From a virus, in IMG/VR virus record IMGVR_UViG_3300027985_000981, positions 1 through 43,039 of that record: a stretch of 43,039 nucleotides of DNA. One strand, given 5' to 3'. Both the position numbers and the translations under genes were made by a program. Positions within the stretch are counted from its first letter, which is position 1; the number at the start of each line of letters is the position of its first letter. The notes beneath the pieces are model-generated. The model made no database searches. It had not been told where the DNA came from and saw only the letters and a program-made list of their open reading frames with translations. This document shows, one piece after another, positions 27,329 to 34,219 of this stretch.

Positions 27329-28666
27329 TTAATTTTCAAGTGATGCGTCAACGGTAAATGATTCTGGTTCCTCGTACCCGTTAGGGTTTGGGTTACCGAG
27401 ATCGGGAGCAACTGAAAAACGTGGCGCATCAACGATAACAGCCTCTCCCGGGTTGATAGAGAATGGAGCTATACGACACTCTGAGCAAGTAAAACACTTC
27501 TGGTTCATCCCGTGTTTTCTCTTTGCAGAGATGTAAGCATTATTCTTTGTAGCTTGTTGCCATAGTCTCGCCCATTCTTTAACGTCAGGCTTGAGTTCGT
27601 CAATAGCTCTTTGCGTGTACCTAAACAGCTCTGCCATTTTGAATGTGCCACTAACTTTGTCTGCGGCAAAAGCTTGTAGTGTTATCTTTTCTTTTGGGAT
27701 GAGCAAAACACTACTTACGAGATCCTGATAGAAACCAAGTTGTCCTCTATAGTGATTGTTGTACGGTTCAAGTTTTTGTATCGAGTAACAAGTCTTGATG
27801 TCTGTGATAACGGCCCAAAGATCATTCGGGTTAAGCTCACGTATCTTTGCTTGTAGTTCATCAAGAGTCATCTGGTTTGCAATGTAGATCGAGTACAATT
27901 TTGTCAGTGTTGGTGAAAGTTTAAGATGGTCCAACCTCCCTTTGCATGGGATACCATCAATGACAGAAACAAAGATCTGTTGACTTGTTACTTGGTTGAA
28001 CTCCATATTCGAGTAGTACGGGTGTGTTTTGATAGCGAGTGCTGTTTCTTCAGCATTACGCCACACAGCAGCAGTAACTTGCTGCTTGTCGGAAAACTCT
28101 TTGATTCTATTAAGCTTGATCTTCTCCTCATCAATAGCTTTCAACCGAGACTCGATCCCTTTTGCCAAAACTTTGTTTGGTTCGATAGCGTCTACTTTTT
28201 TGCTAATATCCATCTGTTTTTCAAGTAACGGTACCGGGTCAAAATCTTTGTTCTTCTTTCTCTCTGCATCAATTTTTTCAGAGATCTCTTTAATCTTTTC
28301 TCTTAACGGTGCCGCTTTAGATTCTTTCTGTTGATTAATTTTTGTCTCCGCATCTTTTATTTGAGACTCAAGCTCTTTGATGTTGTTCTCGATCTTCAAC
28401 GCATCCTCAGGGTTAACCTTACGTTCAACGAGAACAAAATTCTCTCTGACAAATTCGTCAGACTCAGTAACCATTGCATCAACAAGCTTACCGTATACAA
28501 AGTAATCTTTCTCTGGTTCCTCATACGTCTTGGTGATGTACATATCTCTGTACAACGTCTCGCATTTTGAGAAAACTTTTATAGCAGAGAATGATGCAAA
28601 CAGAGTGTCTTTGTAGTAGGCATCTTTGTCGGCAAGGTTAGACTCTTTCTTGTAATCGTTAACCAT
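27329..28666 (-). CDS. Cas4/RecB-type PD-(D/E)XK nuclease with predicted Fe-S cluster
   Basis: This 445-residue protein is probably a DNA end-processing nuclease. Motifs are FVYGKLVDAMV, GRLDHLK (Asp246), ITDIKT (Asp289-X-Lys291) and RGQLGFYQ (QxxxY motif, Gln309/Tyr313). One Cys near the N-terminus (FSKCETLY, Cys35) and three near the C-terminus (KCFTCSEC, Cys391/394/397) are placed as in Cas4/AddB iron-sulfur nucleases. Residues about 85-195 are a charged coiled-coil insertion, not part of the core fold. It neighbours SSB-like and helicase genes, so recombination or replication end processing is likely. Confidence 0.8.
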   Translation of the reverse strand: MVNDYKKESNLADKDAYYKDTLFASFSAIKVFSKCETLYRDMYITKTYEEPEKDYFVYGKLVDAMVTESDEFVRENFVLVERKVNPEDALKIENNIKELESQIKDAETKINQQKESKAAPLREKIKEISEKIDAERKKNKDFDPVPLLEKQMDISKKVDAIEPNKVLAKGIESRLKAIDEEKIKLNRIKEFSDKQQVTAAVWRNAEETALAIKTHPYYSNMEFNQVTSQQIFVSVIDGIPCKGRLDHLKLSPTLTKLYSIYIANQMTLDELQAKIRELNPNDLWAVITDIKTCYSIQKLEPYNNHYRGQLGFYQDLVSSVLLIPKEKITLQAFAADKVSGTFKMAELFRYTQRAIDELKPDVKEWARLWQQATKNNAYISAKRKHGMNQKCFTCSECRIAPFSINPGEAVIVDAPRFSVAPDLGNPNPNGYEEPESFTVDASLEN

Positions 28667-28668
28667 AC

Positions 28669-29124
28669 TTATAGTTGGCGAGGGGCCGCATTAAAGTTGC
28701 TAACAGGTGCAGGTGAACCAACACCATCAAACTCTCCGGCAGGTGCAGCAGCGACGGGTTGAGTATAGGTGTTTACAGGAGCGGGAGCAGGCGGGGTGAA
28801 AGGTGGAACAACAGGAGCCGGTTGAACGGGAGCCGTTTGAACTGTCTCAACAGGAGCCGGTGTAACAGGAGCAGAAGCAGGAGGTGTGTCCGGTCCATGA
28901 GCTTCAGTACGAGAGGCTTTGATAGCATCGGTGATCTCTTTGATGTTTGAAAGCACATCACTCTTTGCTTGGTCGTAGATCATCTTACTTATTTTGATAG
29001 GGTCGTCACCGCTCTCACATTCTGCGGTATACGTTGCCTCTATCTTGATCCAAGATTCTGGTACACCAAAATTTTTAGTGTTAATAGATCGCGAGTATGT
29101 TCGCGTGACTTCTTTAAGCATCAT
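28669..29124 (-). CDS. Phage recombination-module protein with Pro/Ala tail
   Basis: This 151-residue protein has a folded N-terminal half (YSRSINTKNFGVPESWIKIEATYTAECESGDDPIKISKMIYDQAKSDVLSNIKEI) that resembles small phage proteins near recombination genes. It then carries a long Pro/Ala/Val/Thr-rich disordered tail (TPAPVETVQTAPVQPAP...). Its function is unknown. It follows a large structured non-coding stretch, which could act as its leader. A second ATG one codon later is an equally good start. Confidence 0.65.
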   Translation of the reverse strand: MMLKEVTRTYSRSINTKNFGVPESWIKIEATYTAECESGDDPIKISKMIYDQAKSDVLSNIKEITDAIKASRTEAHGPDTPPASAPVTPAPVETVQTAPVQPAPVVPPFTPPAPAPVNTYTQPVAAAPAGEFDGVGSPAPVSNFNAAPRQL

Positions 29125-29162
29125 AGGAAGTGTTTTTTAGATTGATTAATTTTCACACTTTC

Positions 29163-29337
29163 TGGTGAACTAAGGCCGGGGGTGAAGCTACTTGTCCGGT
29201 CACCGACTGACGCCAGTGGAAAAGGACTTTTACTTCGAGAAACTGAATTGAGAAAGCAGTGTTTCGCTACATCTATCCCTCTCTTTTCAATAACCCTGCG
29301 AAACCCCCTACCTTAGCCCACCATACGGTGAGCTAGG
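29163..29337 (-). ncRNA. Candidate structured RNA or RNA switch
   Basis: This 222-base gap holds no gene but has strong pairing. A long-range rod pairs TGGTG (29163-29167), CTAAGG (29170-29175) and GGGGG (29178-29182) with CCCCC (29304-29308), CCTTAG (29311-29316) and CACCA (29319-29323). That is 16 Watson-Crick pairs with two symmetric 2x2 loops. Inside, GTTTCGC/GCGAAAC (29261-29267 with 29298-29304) and ACTG/CAGT hairpins form. Bases 29311-29322 can instead pair locally with 29327-29337 (CCTTAGCCCACC with GGTGAGCTAGG), so two exclusive folds exist. It lies between two minus-strand genes, so minus-strand transcription is assumed. Confidence 0.6.
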
Positions 29338-29346
29338 TTAAAGATG

Positions 29347-29862
29347 TTACCAACTTTCAGGAACGTTTGCAGGTTGGCCTGTTGCAGGCTGTTGTGGGGC
29401 AGTAGGTTGAGCTACATAACCCTGTTGTACCGGTTGAGAAGGGGTTACTGCTTGCGCTGCCGGTTGAGCTACAGGCTGTGCCTCAGCTCCGGCGGTGCGG
29501 AGAGGACGGCGTGATGATTCGTCGTACTCAACCTTAAAGTTCTGGTAAGGACGACCCTTAGGTGTTTTCGGTTGAGAAACACCAAGATAGGTAATACGTA
29601 CCATACACCCGATAGGGATCTCATTGAACTTTCCATCAAGTAGCCCTGATCCCCATACTGCTACTATTTGTCCCGCTGCCGGGCCATCAAGAAGTTCAAG
29701 CTCATAAATATTTGAGTCATTTTGACCAACCTTTGTTTTCATACCGGTGTAGTAACCGGTTAAAATCGTTCCAAGGAATACAGATTTATCCTCTGCATCC
29801 TTAGGTTCTGGTTTCCATCGAACAATAGTACTAAGTTGTTCAACTGCTTCTTTAAACGCCAT
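29347..29862 (-). CDS. Predicted OB-fold single-strand DNA-binding protein
   Basis: This 171-residue protein's first 110 residues have the strand pattern of an OB-fold SSB-like protein: SVFLGTILTGYYTGMKTKVG, YELELLDGPAAGQIVAVWGSGLL, PIGCMVRITYLGVSQPK, YQNFKVEYDES. A Pro/Ala/Gln-rich disordered tail of 60 residues ends in PESW. No catalytic motif is seen. Its place beside the nuclease and helicases supports ssDNA binding; the family was not confirmed by a search. Confidence 0.65.
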   Translation of the reverse strand: MAFKEAVEQLSTIVRWKPEPKDAEDKSVFLGTILTGYYTGMKTKVGQNDSNIYELELLDGPAAGQIVAVWGSGLLDGKFNEIPIGCMVRITYLGVSQPKTPKGRPYQNFKVEYDESSRRPLRTAGAEAQPVAQPAAQAVTPSQPVQQGYVAQPTAPQQPATGQPANVPESW

Positions 29863-29930
29863 AAAAATGATAGTTAATTTTTGAATAATAATTTCGGACC
29901 TCGAATAGTTTTTTGGACTAAGGGAGAGCC

Positions 29931-30119
29931 TTACGCAGCTTCTCGACTCTCGTCACCTGTTACTGGCGTGTCCTCAGTAGCAGCTTCAGGAGCAGCTTCT
30001 TCAGCAGGCGCAGCATCAGGAGTTGGAGCTTCAACTTCAGGAGTAGTAGCCTCAACTTCAGATTCATTCGCAACAGGGGCATCAGTTTCGACACCGGTTG
30101 CCATAGTTTCTTCATTCAT
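29931..30119 (-). CDS. Small acidic Glu/Ala/Thr-rich protein
   Basis: This 62-residue low-complexity protein is almost wholly Glu, Ala, Thr, Pro and Val (TTPEVEAPTPDAAPAEEAAPEAATEDTPV). It is probably disordered. It resembles the disordered C-terminal tail of the protein encoded at 33489-33938 and could mimic nucleic acid or act as an interaction tail. Coding is plausible because codons follow the pattern of its neighbours, but the function is unknown. Confidence 0.5.
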   Translation of the reverse strand: MNEETMATGVETDAPVANESEVEATTPEVEAPTPDAAPAEEAAPEAATEDTPVTGDESREAA

Positions 30120-30179
30120 GATGATTGTTATTATGGTTCTAGTAAATTCGACCTACTACAGCCCCGCAACATGCCGGAC

Positions 30180-30218
30180 TGATCTTGTGGTTGATTGTAT
30201 GGACCAACCACAAGATCA
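30180..30218 (-). terminator. Perfect 14-bp inverted repeat after the winged-helix gene
   Basis: TGATCTTGTGGTTG (30180-30193) and its exact complement (30205-30218) with an 11-base loop lie nine bases beyond the winged-helix stop. No T-run follows on the minus strand. It may be a 3' hairpin that protects mRNA, an attenuator, or a binding site. It is the main content of the 107-base gap. Confidence 0.6.
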
Positions 30219-30226
30219 ACCAACCA

Positions 30227-30475
30227 TTATGAGGCAAACTCCTCAAGCGTTCGCTCGATCTTAATACTTCTTTTTTGATACTTCATTTTTGAAAGTATCC
30301 CAAGTTCACAAAGGTCATCAACAAGACGGTAGACATGTCGTTTTGCGATATGAACACCGGCAGATATTTCAGTTACCTCAGGTGAGACAAGGTTCTTCTT
30401 AATATATTTTTCTATGTAACGGTAAACCTTTACATGGAATGGTCTTAATGCGATGTGGTTAGTTTTTTTGCTCAT
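30227..30475 (-). CDS. Winged-helix transcription regulator
   Basis: This 82-residue DNA-binding protein has the LexA/MarR-like pattern RPFHVKVYRYIEKYIKKNLVSPEVTEISAGVHIAKRHVYRLVDDLCELGILSKMKYQKRSIKI, a helix-turn-helix followed by a wing. It has its own promoter of the shared type at 30482-30526. The -10 ends six bases before the ATG, so the transcript probably starts at the ATG (leaderless). It is the best candidate for the factor that recognises the repeated TTGACA-N6-TGACAC operator and could be self-regulated. Confidence 0.75.
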   Translation of the reverse strand: MSKKTNHIALRPFHVKVYRYIEKYIKKNLVSPEVTEISAGVHIAKRHVYRLVDDLCELGILSKMKYQKRSIKIERTLEEFAS

Positions 30476-30481
30476 AGGTAC

Positions 30482-30526
30482 ATTGTATCTGAAGTCATTT
30501 TAAGGTCAACAGTAAATTGTGGATAA
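30482..30526 (-). promoter_or_regulatory. Shared-type promoter of the winged-helix gene (leaderless)
   Basis: On the minus strand TTATCCACA (30518-30526, a perfect DnaA-box consensus) is followed after eight bases by TTGACC (30504-30509). TGACTT follows 6 bases later (30492-30497), and the -10 TACAAT at 30482-30487. The -35/-10 spacer is 16 bp. The -10 ends six bases before the ATG. Confidence 0.8.
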
Positions 30527-30976
30527 CTATCTTTTGTTAACAATAAGAGCATAAAAATCTGTAACCGTCATATCCTCAAACGAGTACATATCTTTCATGC
30601 ACCGAGCATAGAACAATGCTTGCTCGTGTCGGAAACTACGGTTGGGGTTTGTTGCTATGACAAATTTATACTGGCGACGGTAAGCTTCAATCTCTTGTTG
30701 GAGCCTAAAATCTTCATCAATAAAATATCTTTCCCACCAAGCAGCAGCTCCACCCGGGTACGTTGTTTGCTGTTCTACGTGAGTAAGTTCATGAGCAAGA
30801 ACGTCTTTTTGCAAATACCCTGACGCTACATGAATGGTGTCACCATACGTAAAAATAGTACTGATAGGATGGCCGTAGAAATCAACACCAAACTCTTTAA
30901 CTGCCCTTTCGTAAACAGGAGGAGGTGAGGTACTGATCTTATAGTTTATTTTTTCCATGTTACTTTCATGATTCAA
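30527..30976 (-). CDS. Small HExxH zinc metallopeptidase
   Basis: This 149-residue protein carries LAHELTHVEQQ (HExxH zinc site) with a downstream Glu in QQEIEAYRRQYKF that can serve as third ligand, the layout of compact gluzincins. No signal peptide is present, so it may act in the host cytoplasm or on phage proteins. The first ATG overlaps the helicase gene by 11 bases; ATG 30958 (MEKINYKIS) is an alternative. A phage-encoded protease in a replication unit could remodel host factors; the substrate is unknown. Confidence 0.75.
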   Translation of the reverse strand: MNHESNMEKINYKISTSPPPVYERAVKEFGVDFYGHPISTIFTYGDTIHVASGYLQKDVLAHELTHVEQQTTYPGGAAAWWERYFIDEDFRLQQEIEAYRRQYKFVIATNPNRSFRHEQALFYARCMKDMYSFEDMTVTDFYALIVNKR

Positions 30977-32369
30977 TAATTTTTAAAAACTTTTTTAATT
31001 TATGGTTAGGGAAAATGTACGGGTCATACACAAAATGTAATGTTCCAAAAGTCTTACCATCTGCTTTTCTCATCAAACGTCCTCTTATCTGGTGTAACAA
31101 TAGTTCGTTTGTATATATCGGCGAGATCAAAACAACATGGTCTAGATCTGATATTGAAACTCCGGTTGATACACAACCTACTGTTGCAAAGATGACTGAA
31201 AGGTCATCATGTTTCATTGCCTCATAACTCTTGATTGCGCCTTTAGCGTCCTTGCCAGTAATTATACCTGCCTCAATTCCATACGTCTCCTTGAGATCTT
31301 TCTGTAGAAGGTAGCAAGGAGCAACAAACCGCGACAGCACTATTGTTTTACCCTTCAGTTTTGAAACATGGTCAAGGATCATCTTGTTTCGTTTCTCGTC
31401 ATACATAATTGTTTTGTCTTGTAACTGACGAGCTTTTTGTGTAGGGTTGCGATCTCCTTGTTCGGTTAAACCCTCAACAACACTATCCCAATCAAATTTT
31501 GTTTCACTTTCAAGAATCTTTGGTACAACAGGTACCACTCTACCTTTCTCTAAAAGCACTTCTTTCCCTATCGTGTAGATCACTCCACCAAACGTGGAGA
31601 AGATCATGAACTCTTTACCGTCTTTCCTTTTGAGGGTACCGGAAGTCCCGAAACGATAAGTAGAGTTGATTCCGTTAATAAGGGTGTTGATAGTTGTTGC
31701 TGGGCATATGTGACACTCGTCAAGGAATACTGCGCCAAAACTTTCTCGATAGCTGTCTCTAAGTCTTGAGAGAGTCTTGTCGATTGCAATGGTGATAGGC
31801 CCGATGGTATTACTACCTGCACCGATGATACCCGGTTCGATTTTTTTGCCATGTTCGTCTCTTATATATTTATCAATATCTTCTAAAAATTGCTGCATCA
31901 ATACTTTTCGATGGACAACGATAACAGATCTTTGTTTCAGTTCACAGATAGCCTTGAGAATGATGAGAGACTTCCCCGCAGACGTCACAGCGTGGATGAC
32001 ACCCTGTCGGTGCTGTTTCAAAGCCTCGATAGCTCCTTCCTGATATTCATCCAAGGCAAAGTCATCATTAATGTACTGCAAAGATATCGGAGACTCAGCG
32101 GTTGAGAATTTATACGAAACACCACCTGCATACGCATCGTAGGCTTTCGATACCTTTTCCCATTCCCCCCGGGGTATAGAAAGCACGGTGTTGTCATCGT
32201 TAAACTCATACATCTCAATGTACTGCGGTGTCTTGTGCACTGATATACCCATCTCTTTTTTTTTGTAGTACTCAGGGTTGTTGTACGTAAGTAATGGCAC
32301 CAAAAAACTAACAATGTTCATGTCAGGGTTGTTGATCCGTATTTTGTTGTCAACAAAAAGTATATTCAT
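30966..32369 (-). CDS. SF2 DNA/RNA helicase (UvsW/RAD25-like)
   Basis: This 467-residue helicase is counted from ATG 32369 (TAATG overlap with the upstream stop). SF2 motifs are YQEGAIEAL (Q/Ia region), TSAGKS (Walker A), IVVHRKVLMQQFL, LDECHICPA (DECH box), SGTLKRKDG (motif III), IVLSRF, IFATVGCVSTGVS and HQIRGRLMRK (motif VI). UvsW-type helicases remodel branched DNA and R-loops in phage replication. It sits beside the metallopeptidase and other recombination genes, which fits the role. Confidence 0.88.
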   Translation of the reverse strand: MNILFVDNKIRINNPDMNIVSFLVPLLTYNNPEYYKKKEMGISVHKTPQYIEMYEFNDDNTVLSIPRGEWEKVSKAYDAYAGGVSYKFSTAESPISLQYINDDFALDEYQEGAIEALKQHRQGVIHAVTSAGKSLIILKAICELKQRSVIVVHRKVLMQQFLEDIDKYIRDEHGKKIEPGIIGAGSNTIGPITIAIDKTLSRLRDSYRESFGAVFLDECHICPATTINTLINGINSTYRFGTSGTLKRKDGKEFMIFSTFGGVIYTIGKEVLLEKGRVVPVVPKILESETKFDWDSVVEGLTEQGDRNPTQKARQLQDKTIMYDEKRNKMILDHVSKLKGKTIVLSRFVAPCYLLQKDLKETYGIEAGIITGKDAKGAIKSYEAMKHDDLSVIFATVGCVSTGVSISDLDHVVLISPIYTNELLLHQIRGRLMRKADGKTFGTLHFVYDPYIFPNHKLKKFLKIIES

Positions 32370-32677
32370 TAGCCGTTGATTAATTTTTGTAAGCCGTACC
32401 ATACAGGCTCACTCTTTTGTATGACGCAAAACTCATCAGGTGACATGACTCTTGTGCAAGCAAGAGAGTCATCTGCTTTTTGTGACACGTAGTATCCGAG
32501 GAAAAATGCAACAGTAAAAGCAATAGGAACTAACAACATAAAAGCAACTGTTGTTAGTTTCTGAGATTTTGCTTCCGCTATGGCACCTTCAACCCCTTCA
32601 GCTATAAAAGATCTTGGTAAAACATGTCCTCTGTTTAAGGCTGTACGTAGCGTTTCTAAATGTGTTGGTGTTTTCAT
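32369..32677 (-). CDS. Single-pass membrane protein
   Basis: This 102-residue protein has a soluble N-terminal region, one strong transmembrane helix (TTVAFMLLVPIAFTVAFFLGYYV, residues about 42-64) and an exterior C-terminal part with two Cys (LACTRVMSPDEFCVIQ) that could form a disulfide. Orientation and function are unknown; it could be a superinfection-exclusion or lysis-accessory protein. The last base of its stop is the first base of the helicase start. Confidence 0.6.
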   Translation of the reverse strand: MKTPTHLETLRTALNRGHVLPRSFIAEGVEGAIAEAKSQKLTTVAFMLLVPIAFTVAFFLGYYVSQKADDSLACTRVMSPDEFCVIQKSEPVWYGLQKLING

Positions 32678-32681
32678 ATGG

Positions 32682-32810
32682 TTATATTTGAGTAAGGAAC
32701 TCAGTTAATAAAATTTTTGGAAACCTTAAAAATACTCGTACATAAAACCTGTTCTCAAATGGGTCACACGACTTTCGCACAACTTCTATTATTAAGAATT
32801 TTCCAAACAT
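32682..32810 (-). CDS. Tiny basic/hydrophobic protein filling a gap
   Basis: This 42-residue reading frame (begins MFGKFLIIEVVRKSCDPFEN, ends LLTEFLTQI) fits exactly between its neighbours. It starts six bases after one stop and ends four bases before the next ATG, in the same direction, with alternating hydrophobic and charged residues. The tight fit is the main support; no function can be read. Confidence 0.45.
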   Translation of the reverse strand: MFGKFLIIEVVRKSCDPFENRFYVRVFLRFPKILLTEFLTQI

Positions 32811-32816
32811 ACATGG

Positions 32817-33026
32817 TTACTTATAGACTGAATAAACGATAACGGCCATAACAGTTTCTCCTTCTAAGTCACTAACTGGGACAACCTTTACGTTGTTGAT
32901 GTCATGACCTTTCTTAATCATTGACTCAAGTTCTAGATTCACTTCGACCTCAAAAGCCTCTATGGTTTGATAAGAGTTCTTTCTAATAAAGTGAACGTAC
33001 TTAAAATGACTTGTGCCTTGTGACAT
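32817..33026 (-). CDS. Small hypothetical protein under the 33.1-kb promoter
   Basis: This 69-residue protein has an alpha/beta pattern (SHFKYVHFIRKNSYQTIEAFEVEVNLELESMIKKG...VKVVPVSDLEGETVMAVIVYSVYK). It is the first gene after the promoter at 33045-33101 and so begins a sub-operon. It is not recognised. Confidence 0.65.
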   Translation of the reverse strand: MSQGTSHFKYVHFIRKNSYQTIEAFEVEVNLELESMIKKGHDINNVKVVPVSDLEGETVMAVIVYSVYK

Positions 33027-33044
33027 ATGTATATGGTTAACATA

Positions 33045-33101
33045 ATAATACAGTAAGTGTAATTGGTGTCAATTTAATGTCAACCTTTCAACTGTGGATA
33101 T
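33045..33101 (-). promoter_or_regulatory. Shared-type promoter at 33.1 kb
   Basis: On the minus strand ATATCCACA (33093-33101, one mismatch to a DnaA box) is followed after nine bases by TTGACA (33078-33083), TGACAC (33066-33071) and a -10 TACACT at 33056-33061 (16-bp spacer). An alternative -35 at 33067-33072 with TATTAT at 33045-33050, also 16 bp apart, overlaps it. It would drive the gene ending at 32817 and what follows. Confidence 0.75.
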
Positions 33102-33442
33102 CAACGGGAGTCTCTGTGTTTAATGTTTTCTTGGTGGGTACACCACTCTAAATTCGAGTGCACATTATTTGTTCGATCCTTATCTAAGTGGTTAACAAAG
33201 TCTTTGCCATCAACGATCTCTAAAAAATGTTCAGCAACGATGCGGTGCACAAAATATTTTTTATGTGTACCCGGTTTCCTTAACCACACAACAACGTAAC
33301 CATTGGTATGCACTCGCAAGGTCATTATCTTTTCTTTCTGAGTTCTGTTGTACACAAAGCGCGCAACAGTACGTACACGGCCATAAGAACTTATTTGATA
33401 ACGACCCTCAAAGCCGCAAACATCTTTCCATTCTTCCTCCAT
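33101..33442 (-). CDS. NUMOD4-HNH homing endonuclease
   Basis: This 113-residue protein is counted from ATG 33442. NUMOD4 signature EEEWKDVCGFEGRYQISSYGRVRT is followed by the HNH core: HRIVAEHFL, DFVNHLDKDRTNNVHSNLEWCTHQENIKH. Such endonucleases are usually selfish elements that cut related phages lacking the gene. A GTG 27 bases upstream is possible, but that sequence forms the right half of a hairpin (33449-33469). It stands alone between structural-type and hypothetical genes, a typical free-standing homing endonuclease position. Confidence 0.9.
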   Translation of the reverse strand: MEEEWKDVCGFEGRYQISSYGRVRTVARFVYNRTQKEKIMTLRVHTNGYVVVWLRKPGTHKKYFVHRIVAEHFLEIVDGKDFVNHLDKDRTNNVHSNLEWCTHQENIKHRDSR

Positions 33443-33448
33443 AAGGAT

Positions 33449-33469
33449 GTGGGTGACTTGAACACCCAC
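33449..33469 (-). terminator. GTGGGTG hairpin between two genes
   Basis: GTGGGTG (33449-33455) and CACCCAC (33463-33469) form a perfect seven-bp stem with a seven-base loop in the 46-base gap between the Glu/Pro-tailed protein and the HNH gene. It could reduce read-through into, or translation of, the endonuclease. Confidence 0.5.
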
Positions 33470-33488
33470 GTATGCCTTTCATCCTTGA

Positions 33489-33938
33489 TTAAGCAACCTG
33501 AGGACCATCCTCCTCTGGTCGGCTTAGATCTACTGGTGAAGGAATTGCCTCAGCAACTTCTTCAGCCACCTTGTCTTGCTCTGTAACAGGAGCAGCGACT
33601 TCAGGGGTATCGACAGGTGTCTCTACCTCTGGTTCATCCGCAAAAGGCTCAAAGATACTGTCGTGAAGGTTTTTACTTTCAAACTCATCAATGGTCATGA
33701 GAAGATCGTCAGCAACAGTACGCGCCCTTTGTTGATGGATCTGTTGAAAGTAATCAAAACCTCCAAAGACAATTTTGATCGGGAAAAGTCCCGGACCCCG
33801 GGCGTTCCTTCTCGCGTAATCCATGATGAACTTGTTAAGTTCACGACCAAAGTTACGGATCACCTCCTTGTCTTGTTTTGTAATCGCGTACGTACCTTCA
33901 GGTAGTTCCGGCTTCTTTTGTTGTGGTTGATTGTCCAT
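33489..33938 (-). CDS. Hypothetical protein with Glu/Pro/Val-rich tail
   Basis: This 149-residue protein has a folded region at about residues 15-90 (TYAITKQDKEVIRNFGRELNKFIMDYARRNARGPGLFPIKIVFGGFDYF...). It is followed by an acidic Pro/Val/Ala/Glu tail (VETPVDTPEVAAPVTEQDKVAEEVAEA), like the tails in genes at 28.7, 29.3 and 29.9 kb. Its function is unknown. Confidence 0.65.
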   Translation of the reverse strand: MDNQPQQKKPELPEGTYAITKQDKEVIRNFGRELNKFIMDYARRNARGPGLFPIKIVFGGFDYFQQIHQQRARTVADDLLMTIDEFESKNLHDSIFEPFADEPEVETPVDTPEVAAPVTEQDKVAEEVAEAIPSPVDLSRPEEDGPQVA

Positions 33939-33979
33939 AAAACAATAACGGTTGTGTAGTTAGACTACGGTTGATAATA

Positions 33980-34159
33980 CTACTTCGCTTTCTTTGTTGT
34001 TTTTTTCTTTGAAGCAACAGTAGTCTTTCGCTTTTCAGCGGCCTTCTTCTTCTTTTTAGCGGCAACAGAAGCGAGTCCTGCCTTACGAGCTATCTTTGTA
34101 CGATCAGCTTTCGTAAGTAGAGCAAAACCTTTCTTTTTGGTTGTTGTTTTCTTAGCCAT
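33980..34159 (-). CDS. Lys-rich basic protein with KGG-like motif
   Basis: This 59-residue protein consists of Lys runs around KGFALLTKADRTKIARKAGLAS, which resembles the KGG/stress-induced repeat motif (GFA...R..IA.KGG). The flanks (KKKKKAAEKR, SKKKTTKKAK) are like histone H1 tails. It is likely to bind nucleic acid, condensing DNA or RNA. Its ATG at 34159 has no Shine-Dalgarno. Codons and composition make it a credible gene; the biological role is unproven. Confidence 0.75.
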   Translation of the reverse strand: MAKKTTTKKKGFALLTKADRTKIARKAGLASVAAKKKKKAAEKRKTTVASKKKTTKKAK

Positions 34160-34219
34160 AAGTGATTTTATAATTATTTTTCTAACACTTAGTTACGTTC
34201 GACCTTCCGTAACCGCTCG

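Noticed and set aside
29881-30264. Plus-strand frame of 127 codons opposite the acidic protein and hairpin
   Set aside because: Composition is a mirror of the Glu/Ala-rich gene on the minus strand and it crosses the perfect inverted repeat.
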